From an uncultured bacterium (GTDB lineage: Bacteria; Actinomycetota; Actinomycetes; S36-B12; CAIYMF01): a stretch of 64,000 bases of DNA. Shown here one piece after another: positions 53,599 through 62,387 of the stretch (the first letter of the stretch is position 1; each line of letters opens with the position of its first letter). The notes beneath the pieces were generated by a model. The model saw only the letters and a program-made list of their open reading frames with translations. It did not search any database and was not told the origin of the DNA. The position numbers were made by a program, and so were the translations under genes. The stretch is taken from NCBI GenBank assembly GCA_903826575.1, contig CAIKEU010000104.1, positions 1-64,000 of the forward strand, written 5' to 3'.

Positions 53599-53827
53599 GA
53601 TGGCACCTCGGAAGATTGGGCTGTTGGTGAAAGTCTAGGCCAGCGATGCAATTCCTGCGTTCTGGCGCAACGTGAGACACGCCGCAATGTGTAGTGATTG
53701 GCGTGAAACGCGAAACAGAGTGAACGCTTGTCGACGTGCACGTGAATTCTTTGGATTACGGCCTCTTCCGAGCGCGAATTTCCTTGGTTGATATGGGATC
53801 TCGGCATGGTCATGTCCACTGACCCAG

Positions 53828-53833
53828 TAGTGT
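53828..53833 (+). promoter_or_regulatory. leaderless -10 element of senX3
   Basis: TAGTGT ends 7 bases before the GTG at 53841. An alternative GTG at 53832 overlaps this element, so it is the less likely start. Confidence 0.45.
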
Positions 53834-53840
53834 GTCAACC

Positions 53841-55025
53841 GTGGATGCGGCACTTGCAGCGTTAGCCGGAGCTTCCGGTGGAGTTGTCGTGGGCGTATTC
53901 CTTGATCGCTTGTTAAGCCGTCGTTCACCAGTTCATGAGCCGGTGCAGATTCCTGCAAGCAATGTGGAGCCTGAAGGCGTTCCGTCGCCGAACGTGCCTG
54001 AGGGAATGCGACGGCTTCTAGCGGTGCTGCCGGGAGCTGCGCTGGTTGTTGGTTCTGATAACACCGTTCTTCGAGCTTCCCCGGAAGCGGCCAATCTCGG
54101 GATGAGTCAAGATGCCCGGGTCGATATCCCGGAGATCGTCGCACTGGTCGCCCAGGTTCGTCGCGACGGAGTTATTCGTGAAGAAGATCTAGAACTTCGC
54201 CGACCGCCATTTGGTCGGGTTGCGATGCAGGCGCGAGTTCGGGTCGCGCCACTGTCGGCTACTGCCGCACTCGTGATGATTGAGGACCTTTCTGAGGCCC
54301 ACCGTGTTGATGCAGTCCGTCGCGATTTCGTCGCTAACGTCTCCCATGAGTTGAAGACACCGGTAGGGGCTCTTTCACTTCTGGCCGAAGCTGTCCAATC
54401 CGCACCTGACGATCCGGAAGCTGTCGAACGATTCTCTGCGCGGATGCTGGTCGAGTCACAGCGCTTGACCAACGTCGTGAACGATCTCATTGACTTGTCA
54501 CGTCTTCAAAGTGGCGATCCGCTTAAGGATTCGGAACTTGTCGAGGTTGACCGTGTTATCGCCGAGGCTGTCGATTCGACCAAGCTCATTGCTAACTCCC
54601 GCGAAATCGATGTAGTTGTAGGTGCGCCGGTCCGTTCCTATGTGCAGGGAGACGAGGGCCAGTTAGTCATGGCACTGCGAAACCTCCTGAGCAATGCGGT
54701 GGCTTATAGCCCCCCTGGTACACGAGTTGCAGTCGCAGGGAGAACTCGATCTGGGGTCGTAGAGATTGATGTGACCGATCAGGGAATCGGCATTCCGGAC
54801 GAAGAACAATCACGCATTTTTGAACGCTTCTACCGAGTCGACCCGGCACGGTCGCGTCAGACCGGTGGAACTGGTTTGGGTTTGGCAATTGTGAAGCATG
54901 TATGCGTGAATCACGGTGGTGAATGCACTGTGTGGTCAGTTCAAGGCGAAGGCTCGACGTTCACTCTGCGACTTCCCGTCGCGGCTGCTGTTGGCTCATT
55001 ACTTGATGTAGAGGAAGACGTTTCG
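53841..55025 (+). CDS. senX3: phosphate-sensing histidine kinase SenX3
   Basis: A kinase of about 395 residues whose frame runs through its TGA at 55026-55028. One N-terminal membrane segment (LAALAGASGGVVVGVFL), a PAS-like domain (about 55-140), then HisKA with the phosphorylated His169 in NVSHELKTP and HATPase_c with N box NLLSNAVAYS, G1 DQGIGIP and G2 GGTGLGLAIV. It phosphorylates RegX3 in low phosphate. The GTG at 53841 is preferred because of the leaderless -10; GTG 53832 would add three residues. Confidence 0.93.
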
Positions 55026-55705
55026 TGACTCGAGTACTAGTCGTAGAAGACGAAGAATCGTTCTCGGACGCGCTGTCATTCATGCTGCGCCGCGAGGGGT
55101 TTGAAGTTGCAATCGCCTCGACTGGGACGGATGCCGTTACCCAGTTCGAACAACACGGTGCAGACCTCATCCTGCTTGACCTCATGCTTCCAGGAATGTC
55201 CGGAACTGAGGTATGTCGCACACTTCGCGCCAAGTCCAATGTGCCGATCATCATGGTCACCGCCAAGGATGGCGAGGTCGACAAGGTTGTCGGACTCGAA
55301 CTCGGCGCCGATGACTATGTGACCAAGCCGTTCTCGTCGCGTGAACTCGTGGCTCGAGTCCGCGCGGTCCTGCGGCGAGCAAACGAACAAGAAGAACTTC
55401 TCCCGGCCACCCTTGAGGCAGGGCCTGTTCGTATGGATGTGGAACGCCACATCGTGTCCGTTGACGGCGATCATATTTCCCTGCCGTTGAAGGAGTTTGA
55501 GCTCCTCGAAATCCTGTTGCGTAACTCAGGACGCGTGTTGACGCGCGGAATGCTGATCGACCGCGTTTGGGGTTCGGATTACGTTGGCGATGGCAAAACT
55601 CTGGATGTACACGTCAAGAGACTTCGCGCCAAGATTGAAAAGGATCCAGCAAACCCTGAGCACCTGGTGACGGTGCGCGGCTTGGGCTACAAATTCGAGG
55701 TCTAG
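55025..55705 (+). CDS. regX3: phosphate response regulator RegX3
   Basis: A 226-residue OmpR-family regulator. Receiver acid pocket Glu9/Asp10, phospho-acceptor Asp52 in LLDLMLPGMSG and Lys81 in VTAKDGEVD; C-terminal winged helix SLPLKEFELLEILLRNSGRVLTR and DVHVKRLRAKIEKD. GTGA overlap with the senX3 stop. It would bind the PHO-type box upstream of pstS. Confidence 0.95.
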   Translation: MTRVLVVEDEESFSDALSFMLRREGFEVAIASTGTDAVTQFEQHGADLILLDLMLPGMSGTEVCRTLRAKSNVPIIMVTAKDGEVDKVVGLELGADDYVTKPFSSRELVARVRAVLRRANEQEELLPATLEAGPVRMDVERHIVSVDGDHISLPLKEFELLEILLRNSGRVLTRGMLIDRVWGSDYVGDGKTLDVHVKRLRAKIEKDPANPEHLVTVRGLGYKFEV

Positions 55706-55715
55706 TTCGTAGGAA

Positions 55716-56240
55716 CTAGCGAGGCATTGGCAACGGCACGATGCCGATGAAGCTGCCGACGGCAGGTACGACCATGACATGCACCGGGATTACACCCGCG
55801 TTGGCAAAACGCATTTCCATATCCACGTAGCTCGTTGCGGGCACCGAGATGTTGTGGAAGTCGATGTGATCCTCAGCATTGAACCCAACGCGGGTCGATG
55901 TCTCGCTACCAACGGGAATGGTTCCGTTAACGGTGTTCGTGCCCCCGATGTAAGAGGTGGTTCCGGGCGGGTTCAGGACCGTGGCCGATTGCAGTACATC
56001 GTCAGGGCCAGTGTTGACGATCGTTCCGATCAACACTGCACTTGAGGTGCCGTCAGGCCCCGCGATAAGCAGGATCTGACGAAGATCAATGCCGTTGTAG
56101 CTGACGTTCGTGCCGCTGCCTGACGCCTGCTGCGTGCTCGTTCCCGCATCCCGACCTGATCCGCAGCCAGTGAGGCCAGCGACAAGAGCGGTAGCAAGGG
56201 ATACAGCAGCAACCCGGCGGAGGGTGGAGTTGCGAGACAC
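55716..56240 (-). CDS. lpqE: LpqE-like lipoprotein
   Basis: A 174-residue lipoprotein: signal peptide with lipobox GLTGC (lipidated Cys26), a Ser/Thr/Gly linker, then an all-beta domain (AVLIGTIVNTGPDDVL, VDMEMRFANAGVIPVHVMVVP) of the DUF461/PCu(A)C-like type. It is divergent from carD, as lpqE (Rv3584) is from carD (Rv3583c) in M. tuberculosis. The GTG at 56240 follows AGGAG. It may bind copper or act in envelope assembly; not shown. Confidence 0.82.
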   Translation of the reverse strand: MSRNSTLRRVAAVSLATALVAGLTGCGSGRDAGTSTQQASGSGTNVSYNGIDLRQILLIAGPDGTSSAVLIGTIVNTGPDDVLQSATVLNPPGTTSYIGGTNTVNGTIPVGSETSTRVGFNAEDHIDFHNISVPATSYVDMEMRFANAGVIPVHVMVVPAVGSFIGIVPLPMPR

Positions 56241-56467
56241 GAAGGCTCCTACAGGACGATCCGGATCGATATCACCACCACATCTGGCGGCGTGGAAAGC
56301 GTATTGCATGGCCCCATGCGTGCGCTCGACCGCCTACCGGAAATGTGCCGAGTAAGCCAGAGTCGTGATCATTTCGAGAGCAGGTATAGACGAAATGGGG
56401 GGTTACGTGGTAACTCTCCGTGGCCTCTGACCTGCAGATATGACATTTTGGGGGACTAAAATTCGTG

Positions 56468-56482
56468 GTAAACTGGGTTTAC
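56468..56482. promoter_or_regulatory. palindrome overlapping the carD -10 region
   Basis: GTAAAC-TGG-GTTTAC lies 21 bases before carD and includes TAAACT, a probable -10 element. A second palindrome, GTTAC-GTG-GTAAC, lies at 56402-56414. These may be operators controlling carD. Confidence 0.4.
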
Positions 56483-56503
56483 ACAAGAGGGAGCTCTGGA
56501 CAA

Positions 56504-56986
56504 ATGACGTTCACTGTCGGCGACACAGTTGTATACCCGCACCACGGTGCAGCCATGATCGAAGCGATCGAAAAGCGGACGATCAAGGGTGTCGAAAGGG
56601 ACTACCTCGTACTTCGTGTGGCTCAGGGCGACCTGACCGTGCGCGTACCAGCAGAGAACGTTGATCTGGTTGGTGTGCGCGATGTCGTCAATCAGGAAGG
56701 CCTAGACCGCGTCTTCGACGTGTTGCGTCAGCCTTACACCGAAGAGCCCACGAACTGGTCACGTCGTTACAAGGCTAATCTCGAGAAGCTGGCCAGTGGT
56801 GATGTGATCAAGGTTGCTGAGGTCGTTCGTGACCTGTGGCGTCGTGAGCGTGAGCGCGGACTGTCCGCTGGTGAGAAGCGTATGCTCGCCAAGGCTCGTC
56901 AGATCCTAGTCTCCGAGCTCGCACTTGCTGAGAACACCAATGAGGACAAGGCTGAGGCCATTCTCGACGAGGTTCTTGCTTCCTAA
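56504..56986 (+). CDS. carD: RNA-polymerase-binding regulator CarD
   Basis: A 160-residue CarD that binds the RNA polymerase beta subunit and stabilises open complexes, notably at rRNA promoters. [18 protein letters not shown] is the Tudor-like RNA-polymerase interaction domain; the C-terminal helical DNA-binding domain includes [13 protein letters not shown] with the conserved Trp-Ser-Arg-Arg stretch. The ATG at 56504 fits family length; the frame upstream is noncoding. Confidence 0.95.
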   Translation: MTFTVGDTVVYPHHGAAMIEAIEKRTIKGVERDYLVLRVAQGDLTVRVPAENVDLVGVRDVVNQEGLDRVFDVLRQPYTEEPTNWSRRYKANLEKLASGDVIKVAEVVRDLWRRERERGLSAGEKRMLAKARQILVSELALAENTNEDKAEAILDEVLAS

Positions 56987-57051
56987 TTTTCGATCAGCGC
57001 GCCTAGTCGTGAGAGTGCGTGTGAACCGGTGAATCACTTGGCGAACCTGCG

Positions 57052-57777
57052 GTGAGTAGTACCGCGGTGATTGTTCCTGCCGCTGGCCGTGGCGAACGCC
57101 TTGGACCAGGGCTTCCCAAGGCTTTACGTCCCATCAATGGTGTGCCGATGCTGGTGCACGCAGTGCGAGCACTTTCGGCTGCAACCTCAGTAAGCCTTGT
57201 CGTGATCGCCGCACCCGAAGATGGCGTTGATGAGGTGCAGCGAGCGCTGGCTGAGCATGGCCTTCTCGATGGAGACGGTGAACGTGCTGGCCTGCTGGTC
57301 GTAGCGGGTGGGGACACTAGGCAGGATTCCGTTGCTCGCGCAATGCTCGCCCTTCCTGACGATGTTGACGTTGTTCTCGTTCATGACGCCGCACGTCCGC
57401 TAGTTCCGTCATCGCTCGTCGACGCGGTCTCCGCCGCCGTTAGGTCAGGGGCCGATGCTGTTGTTCCCGGAATCCCTGTTGCGGACACGATCAAGACAGT
57501 CGATGAAGGTGGCCGTGTTACGGGCACACCAGACCGTTCGATGCTTCGTGCAATTCAAACTCCGCAGGGCTTCCGTCGCGAAGTATTGGCAGCTGCCCAC
57601 GCCGCAGCCGATCCGACGGCACCGGCCACAGATGACGCCGGCCTGGTCGAAGCACTCGGCGGAACGGTCCACGTCGTGGCTGGCGACGAAGAGGCTTTTA
57701 AGATCACTCGACTACTCGATCTAGTTCTGGCCGAAGCAGTTTTGGCGCGTCGAAGGGCTTCCGGTGTCCTCTCCTAA
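57052..57777 (+). CDS. ispD: 2-C-methyl-D-erythritol 4-phosphate cytidylyltransferase
   Basis: A 241-residue MEP-pathway enzyme. [23 protein letters not shown] is the CTP-binding loop, [11 protein letters not shown] the catalytic segment and [13 protein letters not shown] the C-terminal motif. It starts at a GTG, 65 bases after carD, and overlaps ispF by 14 bases, a common ispD-ispF coupling. Confidence 0.94.
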   Translation: MSSTAVIVPAAGRGERLGPGLPKALRPINGVPMLVHAVRALSAATSVSLVVIAAPEDGVDEVQRALAEHGLLDGDGERAGLLVVAGGDTRQDSVARAMLALPDDVDVVLVHDAARPLVPSSLVDAVSAAVRSGADAVVPGIPVADTIKTVDEGGRVTGTPDRSMLRAIQTPQGFRREVLAAAHAAADPTAPATDDAGLVEALGGTVHVVAGDEEAFKITRLLDLVLAEAVLARRRASGVLS

Positions 57778-58267
57778 TGATGTGAACCGCAGTGGATCAG
57801 TACCCCGCGTAGGGCTTGGCGTCGATGTACATCCATTCGAAGTTGGTCGGGAACTGTGGCTTGCATGCCTTCCCTGGCCGGGTGAGACAGGGGTATCGGG
57901 GCACTCCGACGGGGACGTTGCTGCCCATGCCGTCTGTGATGCGCTGCTCTCGGCTGCGGGCTTGGGTGATCTCGGTGCAATCTTCGGAACGGATAGGCCG
58001 CAATGGTCCGGTGCTTCCGGAGCTGCTCTGTTGGCTGAAGTCGTTCAACTCGTGACAGCTGCCGGATATGCGATTGGCAATGTCAGCGTTCAGATCATTG
58101 GTAATCATCCGAAAATTGGACCCCGTCGCGCTGAAGCCCAGGACGCCATGTCGAAAGTCGTGGGTGCTCCCGTTTCGGTGAGTGCGACGACGACCGATGG
58201 CCTCGGGCTGACCGGCCGAGGTGAGGGACTCGCGGCGATTGCTAATGCCTTGGTCTATCTGCCCTAA
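57764..58267 (+). CDS. ispF: 2-C-methyl-D-erythritol 2,4-cyclodiphosphate synthase
   Basis: A 167-residue MEP-pathway enzyme acting as a trimer. GLGVDVHPF gives zinc ligands Asp21 and His23, [18 protein letters not shown] the third ligand and catalytic region, and [20 protein letters not shown] the CMP-binding end. The GTG at 57764 lies within the end of ispD; a GTG at 57782 is a possible shorter start. Confidence 0.95.
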   Translation: MSSPNDVNRSGSVPRVGLGVDVHPFEVGRELWLACLPWPGETGVSGHSDGDVAAHAVCDALLSAAGLGDLGAIFGTDRPQWSGASGAALLAEVVQLVTAAGYAIGNVSVQIIGNHPKIGPRRAEAQDAMSKVVGAPVSVSATTTDGLGLTGRGEGLAAIANALVYLP

Positions 58268-58303
58268 TTGGCATTCATCGACGGGACGTGACACGTTATC
58301 TCT

Positions 58304-58702
58304 ATGACTGCTGAATTGCCCGAGAATGTACAAGCCTGGTTCGACGCTGCCGAGTACGCGACGATCGCAACGATCGAGCCTGATGGCCGTCCTCAGTTGT
58401 CCGTCGTGTGGGTTGCCCGCGATGGAAACGACATCCTTGTGTCCACGACCGAGGGCCGGCGCAAGCACACGAACATGGTCCGTGATCCTCGTGCCACAGT
58501 GCTCCTCTGGCCGAAGGAAAGCCCCTACACCTACGTCGAAGTTCGCGGCACCGTCACGATGACGCCGGAGGGTGGGCGCGAACTGATCGATGCTCTTGCG
58601 AACAAATACATGGGTGCGGATCGTTACACGATGGACGATGGAACCGACAATGTCCGCGTCGTTGTGCGGATTACGCCGGACCGCGTTGTTGCGCCACGGT
58701 AG
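58304..58702 (+). CDS. PPOX-class flavin/F420-dependent enzyme
   Basis: A 132-residue split-barrel protein of the pyridoxamine-phosphate-oxidase-like superfamily: ATIATIEPDGRPQLSVVWVARDG, then STTEGRRKHTNMVRDPRATVLLW and YVEVRGTV, the actinobacterial F420/flavin-binding type. Likely a deazaflavin- or flavin-dependent reductase of unknown substrate. It stands between ispF and cysS. Confidence 0.85.
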   Translation: MTAELPENVQAWFDAAEYATIATIEPDGRPQLSVVWVARDGNDILVSTTEGRRKHTNMVRDPRATVLLWPKESPYTYVEVRGTVTMTPEGGRELIDALANKYMGADRYTMDDGTDNVRVVVRITPDRVVAPR

Positions 58703-58735
58703 TCGACGCAATTCGGAGTAAGCCCGTTGCGCCGA

Positions 58736-58741
58736 TAGGCT
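58736..58741 (+). promoter_or_regulatory. leaderless -10 element of cysS
   Basis: TAGGCT ends 7 bases before the cysS ATG at 58749, with no Shine-Dalgarno sequence between. Confidence 0.4.
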
Positions 58742-58748
58742 GAGCCCT

Positions 58749-60161
58749 ATGAGTTTGCGCCTTTATGACACCGCGACCCGCGGAGTACGCGAGTTCGTCC
58801 CTCTTGAGCCAGGGCGAGCATCGCTGTACCTGTGTGGGGCGACTGTTCAGGCGGCACCACATATTGGCCACATCCGATCGGGTGTGAACTTTGATGTGCT
58901 CACCCGCTGGCTTACTGCGTCGGGTTATGCGGTTACCTTTTGCCGCAATGTGACAGATATCGACGACAAGATCATCGCCAAAGGTGAGGCTGAAGGTCGG
59001 CCATGGTGGGCGGTGGCTGCGGAGTTTGAGCGTGCGTTCACCTGGGCCTACAACGTTCTCGGGTGCACTCCACCAACCGTTGAGCCGCGCGCGACTGGGC
59101 ATGTGACAGAGATGATCGAGCTCATGCAGGAGCTCATCGACGCCGGGCATGCCTACGATGTTGATGGCGATGTCTATTTCGACGTGCGTTCGTTCTCTGA
59201 GTACGGTGCACTTTCCGGTCAGCGTCCCGATGACATGCAGGCCGCCGGGGATTCTGCCGGCGATTCACGTAAGCGTGATCCGCGCGACTTCGCATTATGG
59301 AAATCGACCAAGCCTGGTGAGCCATCGTGGCCAACTCCGTGGGGCGCGGGTCGTCCGGGCTGGCACCTGGAGTGTTCGGCAATGGCAGGTAAATACCTCG
59401 GGCCATCGTTCGATATCCATGGTGGTGGATTGGATCTGATCTTCCCGCACCACGAAAATGAAATCGCACAATCGAAGGCAGCTGGTCGCGGGTTCGCCAA
59501 CTTCTGGCTGCATAACGCGTGGGTCACTACCAGTGGCGAGAAGATGAGTAAGTCGCTTGGCAACTCACTTCTTGTTCGCGAGGTTGTGCGTCGAGTGCGT
59601 CCTGTCGAACTGCGTTACTACTTGGTTTCTGCGCACTATCGATCAATGGTTGAGTTCTCGTTCGATGCTCTTGAGGAAAACGCGGTGTCGTTCCGTCGTA
59701 TCGAGGGCTTCCTGCAACGAGCACGAACTGAGGCGAACATTGCCGAGCCTGATGTAAAGCCAGCAGCTCGTCCGGCCGCTTTCGACGCCGCGATGAATGA
59801 CGATCTGGGAGTGCCACAGGCACTCGCCGTCGTTCACGACACCGTCCGCGAAGGTAATGCGGCGCTTGCACGCAACGATGTCGCTGCGGCTGCTCATGCG
59901 CATGACGCGGTCGTTGCGATGCTTGATGTTCTTGGTGTGAATCCGTACGCGGATCCATGGGTGTCTGCCGGTTCTGATGATGCTGCACTGCACGATGCAG
60001 TTGATTCACTTATCGGTGGATTGCTTCAGGCTCGGGCAGATGCCCGCGCTGCCAAGGATTGGGCGACGGCTGATCGCATTCGCGATCAACTCTCTGAGGC
60101 TGGAATTGTTGTTGATGACACTGCAGGCGGCGTTCGCTGGTCGCTAGGAAACGAGTCCTGA
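58749..60161 (+). CDS. cysS: cysteine--tRNA ligase
   Basis: A 470-residue class I synthetase. [15 protein letters not shown] carries zinc-binding Cys29 and the HIGH motif at 38-41; [18 protein letters not shown] is the cysteine site, and KMSKS is at 265-269. A DALR-like helical domain and the CysS tail ([19 protein letters not shown]) follow. The full 470-residue length and tail separate it from the related mycothiol ligase MshC (about 410 residues). A TGATG-type overlap leads into rlmB. Its tail is echoed in the S51-fusion protein at 10777-11952. Confidence 0.93.
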   Translation: MSLRLYDTATRGVREFVPLEPGRASLYLCGATVQAAPHIGHIRSGVNFDVLTRWLTASGYAVTFCRNVTDIDDKIIAKGEAEGRPWWAVAAEFERAFTWAYNVLGCTPPTVEPRATGHVTEMIELMQELIDAGHAYDVDGDVYFDVRSFSEYGALSGQRPDDMQAAGDSAGDSRKRDPRDFALWKSTKPGEPSWPTPWGAGRPGWHLECSAMAGKYLGPSFDIHGGGLDLIFPHHENEIAQSKAAGRGFANFWLHNAWVTTSGEKMSKSLGNSLLVREVVRRVRPVELRYYLVSAHYRSMVEFSFDALEENAVSFRRIEGFLQRARTEANIAEPDVKPAARPAAFDAAMNDDLGVPQALAVVHDTVREGNAALARNDVAAAAHAHDAVVAMLDVLGVNPYADPWVSAGSDDAALHDAVDSLIGGLLQARADARAAKDWATADRIRDQLSEAGIVVDDTAGGVRWSLGNES

Positions 60162-61168
60162 TGGCTGGCAATTCCCAACGCAAAGGTGCGATGCGCAAGA
60201 CCGGTACCAAGAAGGGCCAGACCGTTGGCTCGGGTGGGCAACGGCGCCAAGGTCTAGAGCCCAAGGGCCCCACACCGAAGGCGACGGAGCGCACGAAGCA
60301 TCCGGCAGCTAAGCGCGCCCGTGCGACGGCGAAGAAGGCTGAAGCCGCTACCAAGGCGGCCCCGGCAAGCGGCTCGGCCGCACGTAAGCCTACGACGGTT
60401 CGTCCTCGCAAGGACGGCGTCGAAATGATTATTGGGCGTAACGCTGTGCTCGAGGCCTTGCGTGAGCGCGTTCCGGGTACCTCGCTCCACATCCAAACGT
60501 TCCTTGAGTCTGATGATCGTGTGCGTGAAATCCTTACTCTCGCAGCGCAACGCGGCCTTCCCATGAAAGAGGCGTCGCGCGTTCAACTCGATAAGTTGAC
60601 TGAAGGGGCGATCCACCAAGGTGTCGCGCTGACGGTTCCCCCGTACAACTATGCGGATGCAGAGGATCTACTCGAATTCGCGTCCGACGCAGCTGAGCCC
60701 GCGCTTATCGTTGCCCTCGATGGTGTCACTGACCCGCGCAACCTCGGAGCAATCGTTCGTAGCGCTGCGGCCTTCGGCGCCCATGGAGTTCTCATTCAAG
60801 AGCGTCGTGCGGCAGGTATGACGGCGGCTGCGTGGAAGACGTCAGCGGGTGCGGCGGCTCGTGTTCCGGTTGCGCAGGTCACGAATCTCAATCGCTCATT
60901 GCAGGCTTTGGCCAAGGAGGGCTGCATGGTGATCGGCCTTGCTGCCGGCGGTGATTCACTCGACGTGCTGGATGCCGAATTGGCGCGGGGGCCCGTTGTG
61001 CTGGTGATTGGTAGTGAGGGTGCCGGGCTGTCGCGCTTGGTTGCTCAGACCTGCGATGTGACGGTCGGAATTCCCATGATGTCAACGACGGAATCCCTCA
61101 ATGCTGGTGTGGCAGCGGGTGTAGCGCTCTATGCGATTAGCGCGGCACGCCGTCAGACTCGGCTGTAG
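60161..61168 (+). CDS. rlmB: 23S rRNA 2'-O-methyltransferase (RlmB/TrmH family)
   Basis: A 335-residue SpoU-type methyltransferase. A basic, low-complexity N-terminus (1-85, rich in Lys/Ala/Arg) is followed by the substrate domain (EMIIGRNAVLEALRE) and the knotted catalytic domain with motifs DPRNLGAIVRSAAAFGAHGV, VIGSEGAGLSRLV and MMSTTESLNAGVAAGVALY. It methylates G2251-type ribose in the family. Its 3' end overlaps the convergent antiporter gene by 32 bases. Confidence 0.92.
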   Translation: MAGNSQRKGAMRKTGTKKGQTVGSGGQRRQGLEPKGPTPKATERTKHPAAKRARATAKKAEAATKAAPASGSAARKPTTVRPRKDGVEMIIGRNAVLEALRERVPGTSLHIQTFLESDDRVREILTLAAQRGLPMKEASRVQLDKLTEGAIHQGVALTVPPYNYADAEDLLEFASDAAEPALIVALDGVTDPRNLGAIVRSAAAFGAHGVLIQERRAAGMTAAAWKTSAGAAARVPVAQVTNLNRSLQALAKEGCMVIGLAAGGDSLDVLDAELARGPVVLVIGSEGAGLSRLVAQTCDVTVGIPMMSTTESLNAGVAAGVALYAISAARRQTRL

Positions 61169-62357
61169 CCGACATCGTCGAATGCGTCTGCTTAGCTGCA
61201 AGACGATCGCCGAGTAGCGGAAACACGAGGACCGAAAGAGCGCCTGCGCCCACGAGAGCTGCGGCAGTTGACGGCAGCATAATGCCGTCGCGGAGTTCCA
61301 GACTGGTGATCGCCACCAAGATCGGCAACGCCGTGGCGACGTACAGTGAGAATCGAGCTCGCTCGGCGGGTACCGGCAGAGCACTACGGTAGAGCACGTA
61401 CTGCGGCAGCCCTCGAATCACGAAGAGAAGTACGAAGAAGAGTAAAAGTCTCATGGGATTTGCGATGATCGACTGCACGTCGAGATTCGCACCGCTTACA
61501 ACGAAGAAAAGCGGAATAAAGAAGCCGAATCCGATGGCTTCAATCTTTGGAATGAGTTTGTTCTCAAGGTGTTCTGGTGCGTAGCGACGAGTAATAAGGC
61601 CGGCGACGAAAGCTCCGAGTACGGCATCGAATCCCAGGATGGTCGAGATGAACAGAAGACCTAAGACCAGCAGCATGGTCCAACGGACTGCGGTTTGCGA
61701 GCTCGTGCGGTGGCCCCGTTCAACGATTGCGACCACCCGTTCGGTGGCCAAGAAACCGGGAGCGAAGTAGAGCAGGATCGCGACCAGTGCGAACAGCAAC
61801 AGCAGCCCAACCTCAATGATGGTTGATTGGGAACCTAGGAGCAGTGCGATCGCCAAGATGGGGCCAAACTCTCCTGCCGCGCCAGCCCCGAGGAACAGTC
61901 GTCCGAATGGGGTGTGCAGCTGCCCGCGATCACGAATGATCGGCAGCAGCGTGCCGAGTGCTGTGCTGCAGAAGGCGATCGTGACGCCGAGGAGATCGTG
62001 AATGTATCCCGTGTGCCAAAGAAACCATGTGATTCCAAACGAAATCGCGATTGAGGTCAGCCATCCGGTGATCGCGAGCTTTCCGGAATCTCCGCGTATG
62101 GCAGCAGGGTCGAGTTCGTAGCCTGCGAGGAAGAAGAGCAAGCCGAGCCCGAGTTCGTTGAACAACTCAATGGTTTGGGTGATGTGAATGAGGCCAAGAA
62201 CGTGCGGGCCGACCAGGATTCCGAACCCGAGAAGGAAGACGACTTCCGCGATCCGCAGGTTAAGTAATCCAGTAAAGATGGGAACGAGGGCAGCGACAGC
62301 GATCACGATGACGAGCGATCGTAGGTCTGCGGTCTGCATAGCGTCCTGCGCGCTCAT
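61137..62357 (-). CDS. CPA2-family cation/proton antiporter (Kef-like)
   Basis: A 406-residue integral membrane protein with about 12 helices. LGFGILVGPHVLGLI, FFLAGYELDPAAI and the crossover-helix segment GAGAAGEFGPILAIALLL are Na+/H+ exchanger (CPA2) marks. No TrkA-N nucleotide domain follows, unlike KefB/C. ATGs at 62357 and 62339 and a GTG at 62366 are all possible starts. It probably exports K+ or Na+ in exchange for protons. Confidence 0.88.
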   Translation of the reverse strand: MSAQDAMQTADLRSLVIVIAVAALVPIFTGLLNLRIAEVVFLLGFGILVGPHVLGLIHITQTIELFNELGLGLLFFLAGYELDPAAIRGDSGKLAITGWLTSIAISFGITWFLWHTGYIHDLLGVTIAFCSTALGTLLPIIRDRGQLHTPFGRLFLGAGAAGEFGPILAIALLLGSQSTIIEVGLLLLFALVAILLYFAPGFLATERVVAIVERGHRTSSQTAVRWTMLLVLGLLFISTILGFDAVLGAFVAGLITRRYAPEHLENKLIPKIEAIGFGFFIPLFFVVSGANLDVQSIIANPMRLLLFFVLLFVIRGLPQYVLYRSALPVPAERARFSLYVATALPILVAITSLELRDGIMLPSTAAALVGAGALSVLVFPLLGDRLAAKQTHSTMSATAESDGVPR

Positions 62358-62387
62358 GACTAACACGTTATGCGTCCTCTCGTGCTC

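Noticed and set aside
58749-60161. Mycothiol ligase MshC instead of CysS
   Set aside because: The protein has the full CysS length with the DALR-like domain and tail and lies in the conserved ispF-cysS-rlmB order; MshC is shorter.
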